NCBI GenBank assembly: GCA_022559845.1
Contig: CM040128.1
Location: 266,916,698-266,980,697, forward strand
Direction of reading: 5' to 3'
Source: Amorphophallus konjac
Lineage: Eukaryota; Streptophyta; Magnoliopsida; Alismatales; Araceae
Length of the DNA: 64,000 bases
Both the position numbers and the translations under genes were made by a program. Positions 32,181-44,650 of the stretch are shown here, piece after piece. Every line of letters starts with the position of its first letter. Position 1 is the first letter of the stretch. The notes under the pieces were generated by a model. It had not been told where the DNA came from and ran no database searches. It worked only from the letters and a program-made list of their open reading frames with translations.

Positions 32181-34103
32181 ATGGAGAGAGTTTATTCAAA
32201 CCCGGGTTATAAGGAGGAATTTCCACCTCAATTCGATTCTGGAATTAAAGGCAATCCTCTATTTTAGATAGAGGATAATGGTTTGGATGCCTTCATAGGC
32301 ATGTTCTCGGCCACACCAAATGAGGCCGCCCACGCCGATTCGGCTTCGTCTTCCCCGAGCGACCATGGTCGTGGTAGCCCGCGGGCTCCTACATTATCTC
32401 CGCACGACGATCAGGAGCTGCTTAGCGTGCTGTCTCGTTATTCCCCCATGGATTTAGCCACGATGGCCTCCTGTGGGAAGGCTCCGGCCGTCCCACACTT
32501 ATCTCCACATGCTACACCTTCCCGTGTTCAAGTTCCTTTCCAAGGGTCCACGAGCCGACCCATTCCCGAAACTCCGATCCAATTCAGCTATCCGACACCT
32601 CCACAAAGGGTTCCTTCACCCCGAACTCCACCAATCATGGGTATCCCTTCGAAGGGGATGGACCTTTCACTCCGGTAGGAGATCCAAAGCTACATTCGGC
32701 AAGCAGTGGCCGAAAGTATGCCTAATCCACGTCCCCACTCGCTAGCCCAATATTGCAAGCTTCCTAATGCTTATTTTCCACCTGGATTCAAGGCTCCCAA
32801 ATATAGGAGGTATGATGGCACTACTGACCCTCATCATCATCTTTCGGGTTTCCTTATGGACTCCCACTAATGGCTGCACGATTGGGTCTTGTTAGTTCAT
32901 CTGTTCCAAAAATCCCTTGAGGGCGCGGCCCTACGTTGGTTCGCATCCTTGCCAGCCATTGATCTCATCAACTTTGATATAGTCTCCGAGCGATTCCTCG
33001 CTCACTTTGGTCACATGTCATCCATTTCCCCCACATTATTTGGCCTAGTCACGGAGAAGATGAAGCCCGACGAGGACTTCATTAGTTTTGCGAACCGATG
33101 GAGGATTATGGCTGCTAGGACGGAGGTTCCTATTCCTAAATCCCAGGCCGTTACCATGTTAGTAAACAATGCCACTCCATAGCTTAGGGCCATCCTAATG
33201 CTTAGTGAACTCTACACCTTTCACCAACTCTACAATCGAGCTCGAATAGTTCAAGCTCAGGTAAGGGATTCTACCTTACCTCCTTTCTTTGAGCCTCGCA
33301 CCAAGGGTAGAAAAGCCCCGGCTGTCACTACCACCGAGGGTGTCACCATAAATGAACAGGTCAATGCAGTTGGCCAGTCCTTCAAGACCAACAATCGCCA
33401 GGTCTCCCATCCCACTCAGGCTTTTGCTAGCCAGGGGCAAGCTAATCCCAAGCCATACTCCAATGTTTCTCCACCTCAAATCTACGGCCCCCCTAGGCCA
33501 AAAAGGGCTTCTTATCCTCCGTTGCCTGAAACTTTAGGTGACATATTATTTGCCCTTATGTCCTCAGATTCCATTCAGCTCCCCCCTCAACGGGAGCGGG
33601 TCCCTCCCAACGTCGATACCTCCCGATATTGCCCATATCACCGAACTCCCGGCCATGATATATTCAACTCCTTCCAATTTCGGGATTGAGTTTATGATAT
33701 GAATGATGAGGGATGAATCAATTGGGCAGATGTGAAGCTAGCTATTGCCAACCTCAAAAAGCCTAATAGGGACCTCGGCATTGTGCATAACCCTTTGCCA
33801 GCTCACCAACCCACAAAAGATCCATCTACTTCAAGGCAACACGAGCGGGTGAACACGGTGATCGGAATGGAACCACGAGTTCTCAAAAGGACTCAGATGT
33901 GCGGCGTGGAAGGATTCCCAGGTTGGTACGGGAAGATGGAAGTCGAAGCTCATGAACCCTGGGCGAACATCAACATGTTCTCTCAATCCCAGAACTTGAT
34001 CTCACCACCTAGCCAGTCTCCAAGTGCTATCCAAAGTCCACTCACCCTAATCAACCCTCCTCAAGTGCCATATCAAGAGTCCTATGTTTCTACGCAAGCT
34101 CAG
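32181..34103 (+). pseudogene. gag of the first Ogre-like element, split by the Tekay insertion
   Basis: A single frame from ATG 32181 with stops at 32265, 32676, about 32868, 33180, 33687 and about 33714. The Retrotrans_gag core (LFQKSLEGAALRWFASLP ... EKMKPDEDFISFANRWR) is about 32890-33190. A nucleic-acid-binding motif YCPYHRTPGHD has lost its final Cys. The protein is clearly related to the second element's Gag (58860). The reading frame continues after the Tekay element at 56249. Confidence 0.85.
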
Positions 34104-34199
34104 TGTAGCAACCCTGGTAAAATAAAAGGAAGATTTCAAGAAAGATTAAGTAAGTAAATGATAAGAACTAAAATGAATGAATAATAAGTCAAAAGTAAG

Positions 34200-34420
34200 T
34201 AACGCCTCTCAACAAGGCGCGATTTAAATAAGAAACGCCTTTCCTTGAGGCGCAAATTTTAAAAGAGACGCCTGCAGTCAAGGGCGTCAAATCTCAAATG
34301 GCCAGAAATAAATAAAAGGAAAGGGAAAGAAACGCCCTCCTTTTGGTCGCGAATTACACAGGACACGACAGAGACCAAGGCGTCAATTGATATTAACGCC
34401 CTTACATAAGGCGTTAATTC
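34200..34420 (+). repeat. ACGCC..GGCGT mini-palindrome array, Tekay LTR
   Basis: Five or more imperfect palindromes of about 20-25 bp separated by A/T-rich spacers; the best is TTAACGCC...GGCGTTAA at 34393-34417 (8-bp perfect stem). More lie at 35085-35170 and 47025-47255. Confidence 0.8.
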
Positions 34421-34561
34421 CTTTTGTGTTCCGTTCGAACCAGGACATTATCCAGGGAAAGTTTCTAGATTACTACGAGTTCGATTGATTATAGTAAGGA
34501 CTCTATCATGGAAACTTGTGTTTCCAATCAAATTCTAACTCTATTGGGTTCCAAAAAACCC

Positions 34562-34569
34562 TATAAATA
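34562..34569 (+). promoter_or_regulatory. TATA box of the Tekay 5' LTR
   Basis: TATAAATA, after CCAAAAAACCC; the same box in the 3' LTR is at 53755-53762. Confidence 0.75.
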
Positions 34570-36289
34570 CTCTTCCATCGAGCCAACCTTAGGGTTTTTC
34601 CTCTTGCTGGTGTTGTTCCGAGCGTGAATTACAGAAGGAGGTTCTTTTCTCTTGGTGGTAAGGATTTCCTTCTTAATTCTCTTTCAAATCTGTTTTTGAA
34701 GAACGTTAATAGTTCTTCATCCTCCTTATGCAGGTTGTCTGCAACGTCTTGCCGAAGAACATAGGGTTCATCATCGTCTTCCATCTTCTTTAGTTTAAAA
34801 GAAAAGGGAGGGAGAGCTGTGTTCTTTCTCTACGTCCGGAACAGAGGAGAAGTTACTTCTCGTCTACTACCACCCTCACTGCTAGAGAATAGCAGTTGCA
34901 TAGATCTCAGGAGACTCTGTTTCCAACAGAGTATCATATTCTATACAGTACCTTCACCAAGACCATTCATCAGGTAGGTTTTCTCAAGAACATAGCCCAA
35001 ACTAGTTTAAGATCTCTAATAATATCATCGGTCATCCATGCATATAGTTTTACTATGGTTTCAAATGTTTCGTATGAAATTTCAAAAGAAACGCCCCTGA
35101 AAAAGGCGCTAATTAAAAGGAAGCGACCCACACTAGGGCGCTAATTCTTGTTTTGACGCCCTGCCCAGGAGTCGTCAACTTCACTTAATTATTGATTACC
35201 CATGTTTAAAATTCTATATCAAGTAAACCATGTTGGGTAAGATGGACGCAGTCTATCTCCACAGATTGTGGATCTAGAGGGGGGTGAATAGATCAACTTG
35301 CCTAATTTAAAACTATTGTAAGTTCTAAAGCGGAATTTAGGCAAACGTCAGTTAAGCTAAACAAAGGATGCTAAACAAAAGGTCGAAAGCTAGACATGAG
35401 CATAAGCGATGCAATCAAATAAGCTAAGCAAGAATTTCCCATCGCACACAGATCACACAAAAACACAAACACACTGCACACACAATTTTTAGGTGGTTCG
35501 GTCAACGACCTACGTCCACCCCACACTCAACCGAGTATGGCTTCCTGCTGCGCAGCACAGCTTGCGTCCGCTGGGCTTTACAGCTTGGCCAAACAACCCG
35601 CTGATACACAGCTTCGCTGGGCACTACAGTTTGCCGACCAGAGGATCTAATCCTCTGCAACCACTGGGGAAATACAGCTTAACCCGTCCAGTGGAGACCA
35701 CCACTGCAAGACCGCTGACACACAGCTTGAAGAAACAGCATTCGGAAATGAAAGACAGAATCAAAACGAAAATAGAAAAGCTCAAAAAACAATGTAGCTC
35801 TAAGAGCAAAGCTCAGCTCTAGTTTTGAACCACGAGACTGAGATACAACCACTCTCACTCTCACTCTCGATCAGCTCTCTCTCAACTCAAACTCTCTCGA
35901 TCTCTTCCTCTCTCTTTTTCTCCTTCTTCTCTTCTTCTTCTTCCTCTTCTCTGTATCTTCTTCTTCTCTCTTTTCTCTCTGTGGATCGAAGGCTCACTGC
36001 TGTATAGACTTTCTCTTCTTTTCTTTCGATCAATCTTCATCTGTGGACGAAGGCTTCAATATATAGCAGCAGCAGGTGGATAAGGTACAGAATGCGTGTG
36101 CCTCCCACACTCAATCCAGAATCTTCTTTCCACGTGCCCTTATAACATTGGTTCCTTTAGTATTGGATCACGTGCAGCCCAGACACTGGGGAATATTCTT
36201 CCTCGGACCACCTTCTTCTTTCTGTTTTTCTTCTTCTCCTACAAAGAGATTAAAACCATTAAACTCAGGCCCACAAAAACTAAAACTGC

Positions 36290-36870
36290 ATGAGGTATGT
36301 GATAGCAATACGAGATGCACTATACTGAGAACGACACGAGATACACAAGGTGACTACAGCACGAAATAAAGAGATAACAACACGAGGTACCACAGTAACA
36401 AGGCTATCACTTCAACGAGAACGACACGTGGTCAGATGAAAACAGCACGAGGTGAGAAGGAACTAAGACGGAGTAAAACGGTAGTAAAACACGCGATCAG
36501 AGGAAACCTTGACGAAGATAGAAAAGAAGTAACACGAAGACATAAACAAAAACGACACGAATACGGAAGACTCGAAGACATAGGGGTGACACAGATGGAG
36601 CGACACGAGGTGGCACAGAAAGCATCACGAGGTGCTGCAGTGTTCAACACGCGATGGAACAACTAACGACATGAAGACGAGGACAACACGGATTGAAACC
36701 AACTCGAAGATGAAAAACAGAACCCTACACGAAGTGTGGTCACAAAGTAAAAAGGACATGGGGTCTAAGAAAAACAACATGAGGATAGAAGACAGGAACG
36801 GCTACAACGACACGTGATAAAATAGTGAAAGCAGGAAAACGACTCGAGTAACTACAGTAAATGACACGAA
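36290..36870 (-). repeat. ACGACACGAGGT words in the Maximus LTR
   Basis: More than a dozen degenerate ACGACACGAG or ACAACACGAGG words at irregular spacing on the plus strand; the partner LTR has the same at 45710-46290. Confidence 0.75.
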
Positions 36871-36889
36871 AATAAGACTCGAAGACAGA

Positions 36890-37320
36890 CGATGTATAGA
36901 GATCTCAGTTCACCCGTCAGTGTGTAGACTTGAAAGTCTTGAACCCAATGTATGGACTTGAGTAGCAGAGGCCAGTGTACAGACTTGCCACCGACCATTG
37001 TGTAGACTTGATCAGCATGAGGTACAGTATAGACATCAACTCTGCACATCGAATGTATGGACTTCAAGTGTGAAGACCATTGTAGAGACTTTGGTTTCGA
37101 AGACAATATGCAGACATCGAGTTTGAAGACCAATGTCCAGACTTCAAGTAACAGTGTGGATGTACAGACTTAGAATATTAGGACTGATGTCCAAACTTCA
37201 AACGTTAACGCTGTACACACTTAACCAATTCAATTGAGATGCAGTGTGTGGACTTCATCTTGAGCGAAATGTAAGTGAAGAATGTAGAGACTCAAGAGAG
37301 TACGAAATTGCAGACAGCAG
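36890..37320 (-). repeat. TGTACAGACTT words in the Maximus LTR
   Basis: About 15 copies of TGTA(C/T)AGACTT or close variants on the plus strand, that is AAGTCTRTACA in element sense. The partner LTR has them at 46310-46740. This is the word seen at 846-1205. Confidence 0.85.
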
Positions 37321-37462
37321 TGTATTAAATGCAACGAACACATAGTCAATCTGATAGAGCAGTTTCATCAAATCAAAAATAGTTGTCAATCAATCAAAAC
37401 AATGGTGTTGCCAATGAAATAAAGCAAGTGTCAACATCATCAATCATAGAGGGGTCACAACA

Positions 37463-37476
37463 ATCTCCCCCTTTTT
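37463..37476 (-). other. Polypurine tract of the Maximus element
   Basis: In element sense AAAAAGGGGGAGAT immediately before the 3' LTR (TGTTGTGACC). Confidence 0.9.
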
Positions 37477-39029
37477 GATGATGGCAACTCCATATGAAGT
37501 AGAAGAGCAACATCCTGTCATATAGATATATGTTTGATGAAAGACATGATGTGTTATGCAGATTGACATGCAGATGCTATGAAGGCATGCAACTTTAACT
37601 GCCTCAAACTCTCCCTTGGAATGAATTCACATAATTGACACAGATATGTATTCTCCCCCTAGACATCCCCTAGACAATATTCTTCCCCTTTGCCATCAAC
37701 AAAGAGAAGGGAAAAGTTAAATACAATGGAGGAATCAAGAGAAGAGCAGACTGGCATTTTGAACAGGTAGTTCATGAATAAGCATTCTAAAGCATAGAGT
37801 CTTCAGTCATATAAAATTAGAAACTGCTGTCAGAAAGAGTTCTGGTTTAAAGATGATAAAATTTGGAGTTCATGCACTACAAGCAATAGATAAGGTCACT
37901 GTGCATGATAAAACATAAACCAAAATCATATTTGCATGAAAGGTTCAGTTTCATAATATCTTACTTTCATAGTCTCATAAAAATATTGAGAGAAATCAAG
38001 TCATGTATTGAAGCTAAACAAATTGACACTCATGAACTTTTCTTGTGAAGGAGCAGCATTATCAATATTAGATTATATTGAGCATTCAGGTACCACAAGT
38101 CTTTCTGCGTAAGGGTATACGTTTATCAGACGCCAATACCCCTAGATACTCAACAAGATGGACCATTCTACATATGATCAAATTCAACAGAACTGAGTTA
38201 CACCTTTTTGTGTGAGGGTACACGTTTATCAGACGCCAGTTACCCCCAGGTACTTAGTGAAATCAGCCTGCTGTTTTGAACATTTTAAACAGAGATAGCT
38301 GATTCACTTCATGACATAAGTGTTGTCCACTTCTTTGATGGATCACTCAGTTTCTCAGTGATTTATCAGTCATTGCTCTGCCAATATTGATTTTCAATGA
38401 TTTTCAATGTTTTCAATAGCTTTCTTAGCTGTCCTTTTTATGTTTCAGAATGACTTGTTCAAGAACAATACACATACTTAACCTTTCTAACATGATTTCA
38501 GATGAGTTTTCAGATTTCAGATATGATTAGCTTTGTCTAACATGAAATAAGAAAGAGGTTGAGAGTTTTATCAATTTTCAACTTTCTTATATACTGATTG
38601 TAATCTTTAAACTCCAACCATTATAAGATTTAAACCATTACATCAGTCTTTGAACAATTCAAATTCTTATAAATGAAGAAGTCCATTTTCTACTGCTTAG
38701 AAATCAGAACTGACCAATAGATTGCCATAATGTCAGAGACAAGTATTCAAAATTAAAGGTTGAATGACTTCAAGAAGGTTGAAACCACTCTGAAGTTCTA
38801 GCAATACTCCCCCTGTCTATATGCATGCAACATGGCAAGAATTAATTGAGAGAGAGCTTATGCATATGTCATGAATGAATGATTTGCAAAGACATGCAAA
38901 GACTCGACAAGCTCCCCCTGAATATATGCAATACAGGACAGTTCTACATCCACATTCACATCCACATGATTTATCCAAGCAATCAAAAATAAGTCCACAT
39001 CAGAGATTTTATTCACAACAATTAAACAA
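37477..39029 (-). other. 3' non-coding region of the Maximus element
   Basis: About 1.55 kb without frames of note. It holds two foldbacks (38111-38145 and 38214-38252): AGGGTA(T/C)ACGTTTATC, AGACGCCA and TACCCC, the same pair of structures as in the non-autonomous copia element. No envelope-like ORF is visible. Confidence 0.75.
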
Positions 39030-40532
39030 TCATTCATCATGCTGAAATTTACATAAGCCAAGTTCTCTTCTAAGAAACTTAAATTTTTCATTCGCAAGAG
39101 GCTTAGTAAAAATATCAGCAATTTATTTTTCAGTTTCTATGAAGTTCATTTCAATCTCCTTTTTATTTACAGCATCTCTAAGAAAATGATGTTTTATCTC
39201 TATATGCTTAGTCCTAGAATGGTGAACAGGATTTTTAGCAAAGCATATAGCACTAGTATTATCATATAAAAGTGGAATGCATCCCAGATTTATCTGATAA
39301 TCCGCCAGTTGGTGCTTAATCCAGAGTACTTGGGCTGCACAATTACATGCTGCAACATACTCAGCTTCAGCTGTGGATAATGCTACAATGTGTTGCTTCT
39401 TAGATGCCCAAGACACTAGACAGCCACCAAGGAATTGACAGTAGCCACTAGTGCTTTTTCTATCTATTCGACACCCAGCATAATCTGCATCAGTGTAGGC
39501 TAGAAGCTCTAACTCACACTTAGCAGGATACCAGAGACCTAGTTCTTGGGTGCCTAGTAAATACCTAAAAATCCTTTTCACAGCTTTAAAGTGAGTTTCT
39601 TTAGAACTGGCCTGAAATCTAGAGCATAAACACACAGCAAATTGTATATCAGGCCTAGAGGCTGTAAGATAGAGAAGAGATCCGATCATACCTCTGTATA
39701 GCCTTTGTTCCACAGGTTTACCTTTAGAATCTTCATCCAAACTGGTTGATGTACCCATTGGAGTGGCTATTTCCTTGAGGTTGTCCATTTTGTACTTCTT
39801 CAATAAGTTCTTTACATACTTGGACTGAGAGATGAAGATGCCATCTTCTGTTTGTGTAACCTGCAGTCCAAGAAATAGTTTGAGCTCACCCATTGAGCTC
39901 ATTTCAAATTCATCAGTCATAATTTGAGAGAATTCCTCACACAATTTGGGGTTAGTTGACCCAAACACAATGTCATCCACATAAATCTGAATGATAAGAA
40001 TATCTGGATGGCTTACCTTGGTAAACAATGTTTGATCAACTATACCTCTTGTGAAGTTCTTATCGGTGAGGAATTTACTCAACCTGTCATACCAAGTTCC
40101 AGGAGCTTGCTTTAAACCATAGAGAGCTTTATTGAGCTTGTAAACATGATTAGGGAAATCTAAACATTCAAACCCAGGAGGCTGTCTCACATATACATCC
40201 TCATTAATTTCTCCATTTAGAAAAGCAGATTTCACATCCATCTGCTGAAGGTTTATTCCTAGGGAACATGCATAACCCAATAAAATTCTTATTGCTTCTA
40301 ACCTAGCTACAGGGGCAAAAGACTCTTCAAAGTCTATACCAAATTCCTGATTGTACCCCTGAGCTACAAGTCTGGCTTTATTTTTAACAATATTCCCCGC
40401 TTCATCAGTTTTGTTTCTAAATACCCATTTAGTCCCTATGACTGTTTCATGATCAGGAGGTGGAACCAAATGCCACACCTTATTCCTGTCAAACTGATTG
40501 AGCTCCTCATGCATGGCATTAATCCAATGCAC
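39030..40532 (-). pseudogene. RT and RNase H of the Maximus element
   Basis: RVT_2-type [65 protein letters not shown] and catalytic YVDDIVFGS; then [13 protein letters not shown] and RNase H with [29 protein letters not shown] and LYDNTSAI. An in-frame TAA at 39123 precedes the usual IADIFTKPL end, and the frame ends at 39030. It is separated from integrase by a TAA at 40536. Both stops sit where Gln is usual (CAA to TAA). Confidence 0.93.
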
Positions 40533-40535
40533 ATC

Positions 40536-42146
40536 TTAGAGAGCACAGTCAATGGACTTGGGTTCTATGTTTGAAACAAAAGCATAAGCATTCAGTTCAT
40601 GTTGAATTCTTAAGTGGCCTCTAGTCCTAGGGGGATCATTCAGATTTCCAATGACATTATCTACATGATAATCCTTGAGATATCTAATATTTGCAATTGG
40701 ACAATCATGAGCTTGATTTACCTCCCCCTGAACTGTAGGTTCCTCTTCATTAAGCTCTTTATGTTCTTCTTCATCCTCGGATTTGTCTGCATGATCTCCT
40801 TCCTTCAGAATTTCTCCATTATTTTCATTCCTGCATTGACTAACATTAGAATTTGCCAAGGATTCATCAAAAACTATGTGTGGAGATTCTTCAACAGTTT
40901 TAGAGTTCAGATTGTACACTCTGTATGCTCGGGTGTTTTCAGAATAGCCAAGAAAAATTCCTGGTTCTCCTTTAGGTTCAAATTTATCAAGGTCCTTTTT
41001 ATCATTTATGTGAATGAAACATTTACAACCAAAAACCTTGAAGTGAGCAATATAAGGTTTCTTACCTTTTAATATCTCATATGGTGTTTGCTGGGTAGAA
41101 GGTCTTACCATGGCTCTGTTAATTACATAACAGGCAGTGTTCACTGCTTCAGCCCAAAATTTCCTTGGTAGACCACTTTCAACAAGAAGTGTACGACCCA
41201 TTTCCACTAGAGTTCTGTTCCTTCTCTCCACAACTCCATTCTGCTCAGGTGTCCTTGGTGAGGAGTACCTGTGGTTGATTCCATTCGACATGCAGAATTC
41301 ATCAAATTGTGAGTTTTCAAACTCACCTCCATGATCAGATAATATGTTTTCAATTTTCTGAGTTGTTTTAACATAGAACTACTGAAATTCTGAGAAAGCA
41401 TCACTCTTATTAGATAAGAAATAAACCCAAGTATACCTAGAAAAGTCATCTACCATGACAAACCCATACCTCCTCCCTGATAGGCTGACAGCTCTAGTTG
41501 GCCCAAAAAGGTCCATATGTATCAGCTCATAGGGTTTGGAAGACAGATTTTCAGTTCTGGACTTAAATGATTTTCTAGTTATCTTTGATTGGGTGCATAC
41601 ATCACAGATTTTATTTTCTTTCTTGAATGAGACTTCAGGAAGGCCTCTAACCATGTCATGCTTATTTAATTTGTGCAAAACAGTGTAGCTAGCATGACCT
41701 AACCTACGATGCCATAAAAATACTATGTCTTCTCTACTGGTAGTAAGGCAAAGGTTAGTGTGTTGAATGTCATCTAAATTTATCATGTAAGTATTATTTA
41801 TTCTTTTTCCAGTAAATTTGACAATATTAGAATCAGGTTCAAAAACCTTGCAGCATTGATAATTAAATAGAACATTGTAACCTTTATCACATAACTGGCT
41901 GATGCTAAGTAGATTATAGGCTAACCCTTCAACCAGCATAACATCATCAATGCAGCAGGTAGAACACTTACCTACCTTACCTGATCCGATAATCCTACCC
42001 TTTGTGTTGCTTCCAAAGGTGACAAGGCCTTCTACTTTCTCAGTCAGTATGCAAAATTTGGCCTTATCTCCTGTCATATGCCTGGAGCAGCCGCTATCCA
42101 TGTACCACAAGTTATTTTTGGCTGCCAGGCATACCTGCATACACAA
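40536..42146 (-). pseudogene. Protease and integrase of the Maximus element
   Basis: Protease active site WYMDSGCSRHMTG near the start; GAG-pre-integrase HHCC region (HRRLGHASYTVLHKL, CDVCTQSK); integrase core IHMDLFGP, LSDHGGEFEN and PEQNGVVERRNRT (DDE). The same frame is broken by TAG at 41379. The C-terminal part carries FKVFGCKCFIH and FLGYSENTRAYRVYN. Together these would release Gag and Pol and integrate the cDNA. Confidence 0.93.
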
Positions 42147-44591
42147 TTAGGTAGAGAAGTTTGGAACCCAAGACTGATTGGGCTCCAATGTAACTGAACT
42201 AGCAGCAAAGCAGGAGAGCAATTGTTTCGGAATCCACATTTGTTTAAATGAATTTTGTTCAGTGGATCCTAGAGATTTTCTTCTGTTGTTGTCCATTTTC
42301 TTTTTATTGTTCTCTTTCTTGTTGGCAGCAACATGATTATTGACAGTGTTGTTATTTCTGTGCCATTGCCTTGGCCAGGGTGTATTCACAAAGTTTTGGT
42401 CATAGTTGTTCCTGGGCTGGCTATGAAAATATTGATTTCTAGATGTCCAGTAACCATACCCATTTACCCAATTTCTACTGTAAGGTCTTTGATATTGAGC
42501 ACCCTGGTGTGCAAGACCTGTAAACTTACCCTGAGTTCTAGACCAATTTGACCTATAGAAGTAGGTTGGCTGTGCATTGTAGTGGGTCTGAGCTCTGGAT
42601 TGATAAAAATAATTGGGTTGACTCCTAGCAGCACTTTGTCTCCCCTGTACTTTGGACCCTGCTGACCTATACACAGGTTTGTATTGGGTCTTCTTAAGAG
42701 GTGGAGGTGTTGGTGGAGACTGGGTTACCTTGACCTGGGGTTTACCAGACTGTGTAGGTTGACCCCTAACCTGAGTCTGAGCCCTAGGATTCTGCTTAGA
42801 TGTGCTAGCTCTACTAGGCTCATTAACCTTTCGTTTGCCCTTCTCCTCAGCACTGGGCTTTTTCAGATTAGCAGTTTTGTTCATCAAATTTGTTGAGTTC
42901 ATGCTAATTAGAGGTCCCTTTTCCTTTTGAGCAACAAATGAAATTGTTTTCATTCCGAATGTTTTTGTTGCACTAGAATTAAAACCTAGGCCCTCTTTTC
43001 TGAAATTAACCTTTGACCCTAACAAAGCATTTAAGTTATCTGTTCCTTGGGTCATTTTCTCAATGGTCTTCATTTTATCCTCATTATCTTTCTGAAGTTC
43101 ATCAATAGCCTTTTTCAGCTCGTTGTTGAGGACAGCTTCATATTTTTCAGAGATAATTCTGACTTCACTTTCACATTTCTGAATCTTCAGCTTCCATTCA
43201 TCAATTTCATCTTCAAGCCTTAGATTCTCTTCCTTAGAAGCTTTTAACTCATTTTTGATTTTATCTTCTTCAGAACATGTGAGTTTCAATTCATCAATCT
43301 CAGATTCCAAACATGCAATTTTATCAGTTAGTGTTTTATCATTTTACATGGAATTGATTTTTCTTCTAAGATGCCTGTTCTCTTTTCTAATATCATCAGC
43401 TCTATCAGCTATTTCATGATAAGCATCTACCCAATCAGCAATTGTGAAATTTTCAAATCTAGTGATTACCTCATCTGTATCCTCCTCTCTATCTTCGGAG
43501 CTTGTTGCCATAAGACAAATGGGCTGTTCAGATTCGGCTTCACTATCTGAGCTGCTGCTAAAAGAGCCTTCATCTTCATCACTCCATGCGGTGATCATAG
43601 CTCTTCCCTTCTTGGTTTTCTTCTTTGACTTGTCCTTATGTTTCTGATTATCTGGACAGTCAATTTTCAGATGCCCTGGTTTCCTGCATTGATAACAGGC
43701 ATTAGCTTCATTTTTCTTTGCAGGCGTAGATTTATACCTTTTATCCTTTCGGCCATCACTGTATTTCTTCTGACCGAACCGTCCTGCTCCCTTTCTGAGA
43801 AATCGCCCGAACTCTCTAATAATCATGGCTATTTCAGATCGAGTCACATCTTCTTCTTCGTTTAGGCTTTCCTCTGATGATGAAGAGCTGTTGGAGCTGG
43901 ATTTTATTGTTTTGCTGGAACTAGCCTTCAGCGCTATCGGCTTCTTCTTCCTCTCGGCTTCATCTGTCCTTGGCATGTTTATCTCATATGCCATAAGTGA
44001 GCCAATCAGCTCATCAGATTTTGTATTACGCAGGTCCCTTGACTCCTCCATCACAGTTGCTTTGGTGTGCCAATTGGGAGTCAGGGAGCGCAGAATTTTC
44101 CTTACTACATCATACTCTGCCTGAGGTTTCCCAAAACCTCTGAGGCCATTGGTTATGACAGTCAGCCGAGCGTACATTTCGCTGATGGACTCGTTCTGCT
44201 TCATCTTGAAGGTTTCATACTCAGATACAAGAAGATTTGCCTTCTGCTCTCTTACTTGAGATGTGCCTTCATGAATTACTTCCAGCGCATCCCACATCTC
44301 CTTAGCTGATTTGCAAGCAGATACACGGGAGAATTCTGTAGGATGCAGAGCGCACTGGATAGCATTAATAGCACTCCAATTTAGCGTGGACCTTCTGATC
44401 TCCTCCTTGGTCCATACATCTTCATTCGGGGACAGCTCATAAGGTCCCTTGCTGACAATCTTCCAAATCTCATAATCCTTAGCCCTGAGGAACACTTGCA
44501 TACGGTTCTTCCAGTATGCGTAGTTTGATCCGTCAAAGAATGGGGGCTTCGTTGTTGAGTGACCTTCGGCAGTCATCCCACGAACATCCAT
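42147..44591 (-). pseudogene. gag of the Maximus element
   Basis: ATG at 44591, 45 bp after the PBS. The UBN2-type capsid region (FFDGSNYAYWKNRM, SACKSAKEMWDAL, YDVVRKILRSL) spans the first 200 codons; a Ser/Glu-rich segment, one zinc knuckle CYQCRKPGHLKIDC and a long coiled coil follow (43330-43050), then a basic Gln/Pro/Tyr/Arg-rich tail. A TAA at 43344 lies in the coiled coil and a TAA at 42147 separates it from protease, both in one frame. The extended Gag with coiled coil is typical of Sireviruses. Confidence 0.92.
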
Positions 44592-44635
44592 CTCTGCCTA
44601 TTCTCTTCGGGCGATGAGTCCCTGCAGAAGAGTTA

Positions 44636-44648
44636 GGCTCTGATACCA
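44636..44648 (-). other. PBS of the Maximus element
   Basis: In element sense TGGTATCAGAGCC, complementary to initiator tRNA-Met, two bases after the 5' LTR. Confidence 0.92.
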
Positions 44649-44650
44649 AG

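Larger units (their letters stand above)
34104..35230 (+). repeat. Tekay 5' LTR, first part
   Basis: Matches 53297-54425. It contains TATAAATA at 34562-34569 and mini-palindrome arrays at 34200-34420 and 35085-35170. The Maximus TSD AACCA is 35226-35230. Confidence 0.95.
35231..37462 (-). repeat. 3' LTR of the Maximus element
   Basis: Ends GGGTCACAACA. Contains the GGTGGTTCGG module (35487), ACAGCTTG words, a GA-rich leader (35850-35960 read in reverse), a TATA box at about 36058, ACGACACGAGG words (36290-36870) and TGTACAGACTT words (36890-37320). Confidence 0.95.

Noticed and set aside
37477..39029. Envelope-like ORF in the Maximus element
   Set aside because: Some Sireviruses have one, but no long frame or membrane segment is present between RNase H and the 3' LTR.
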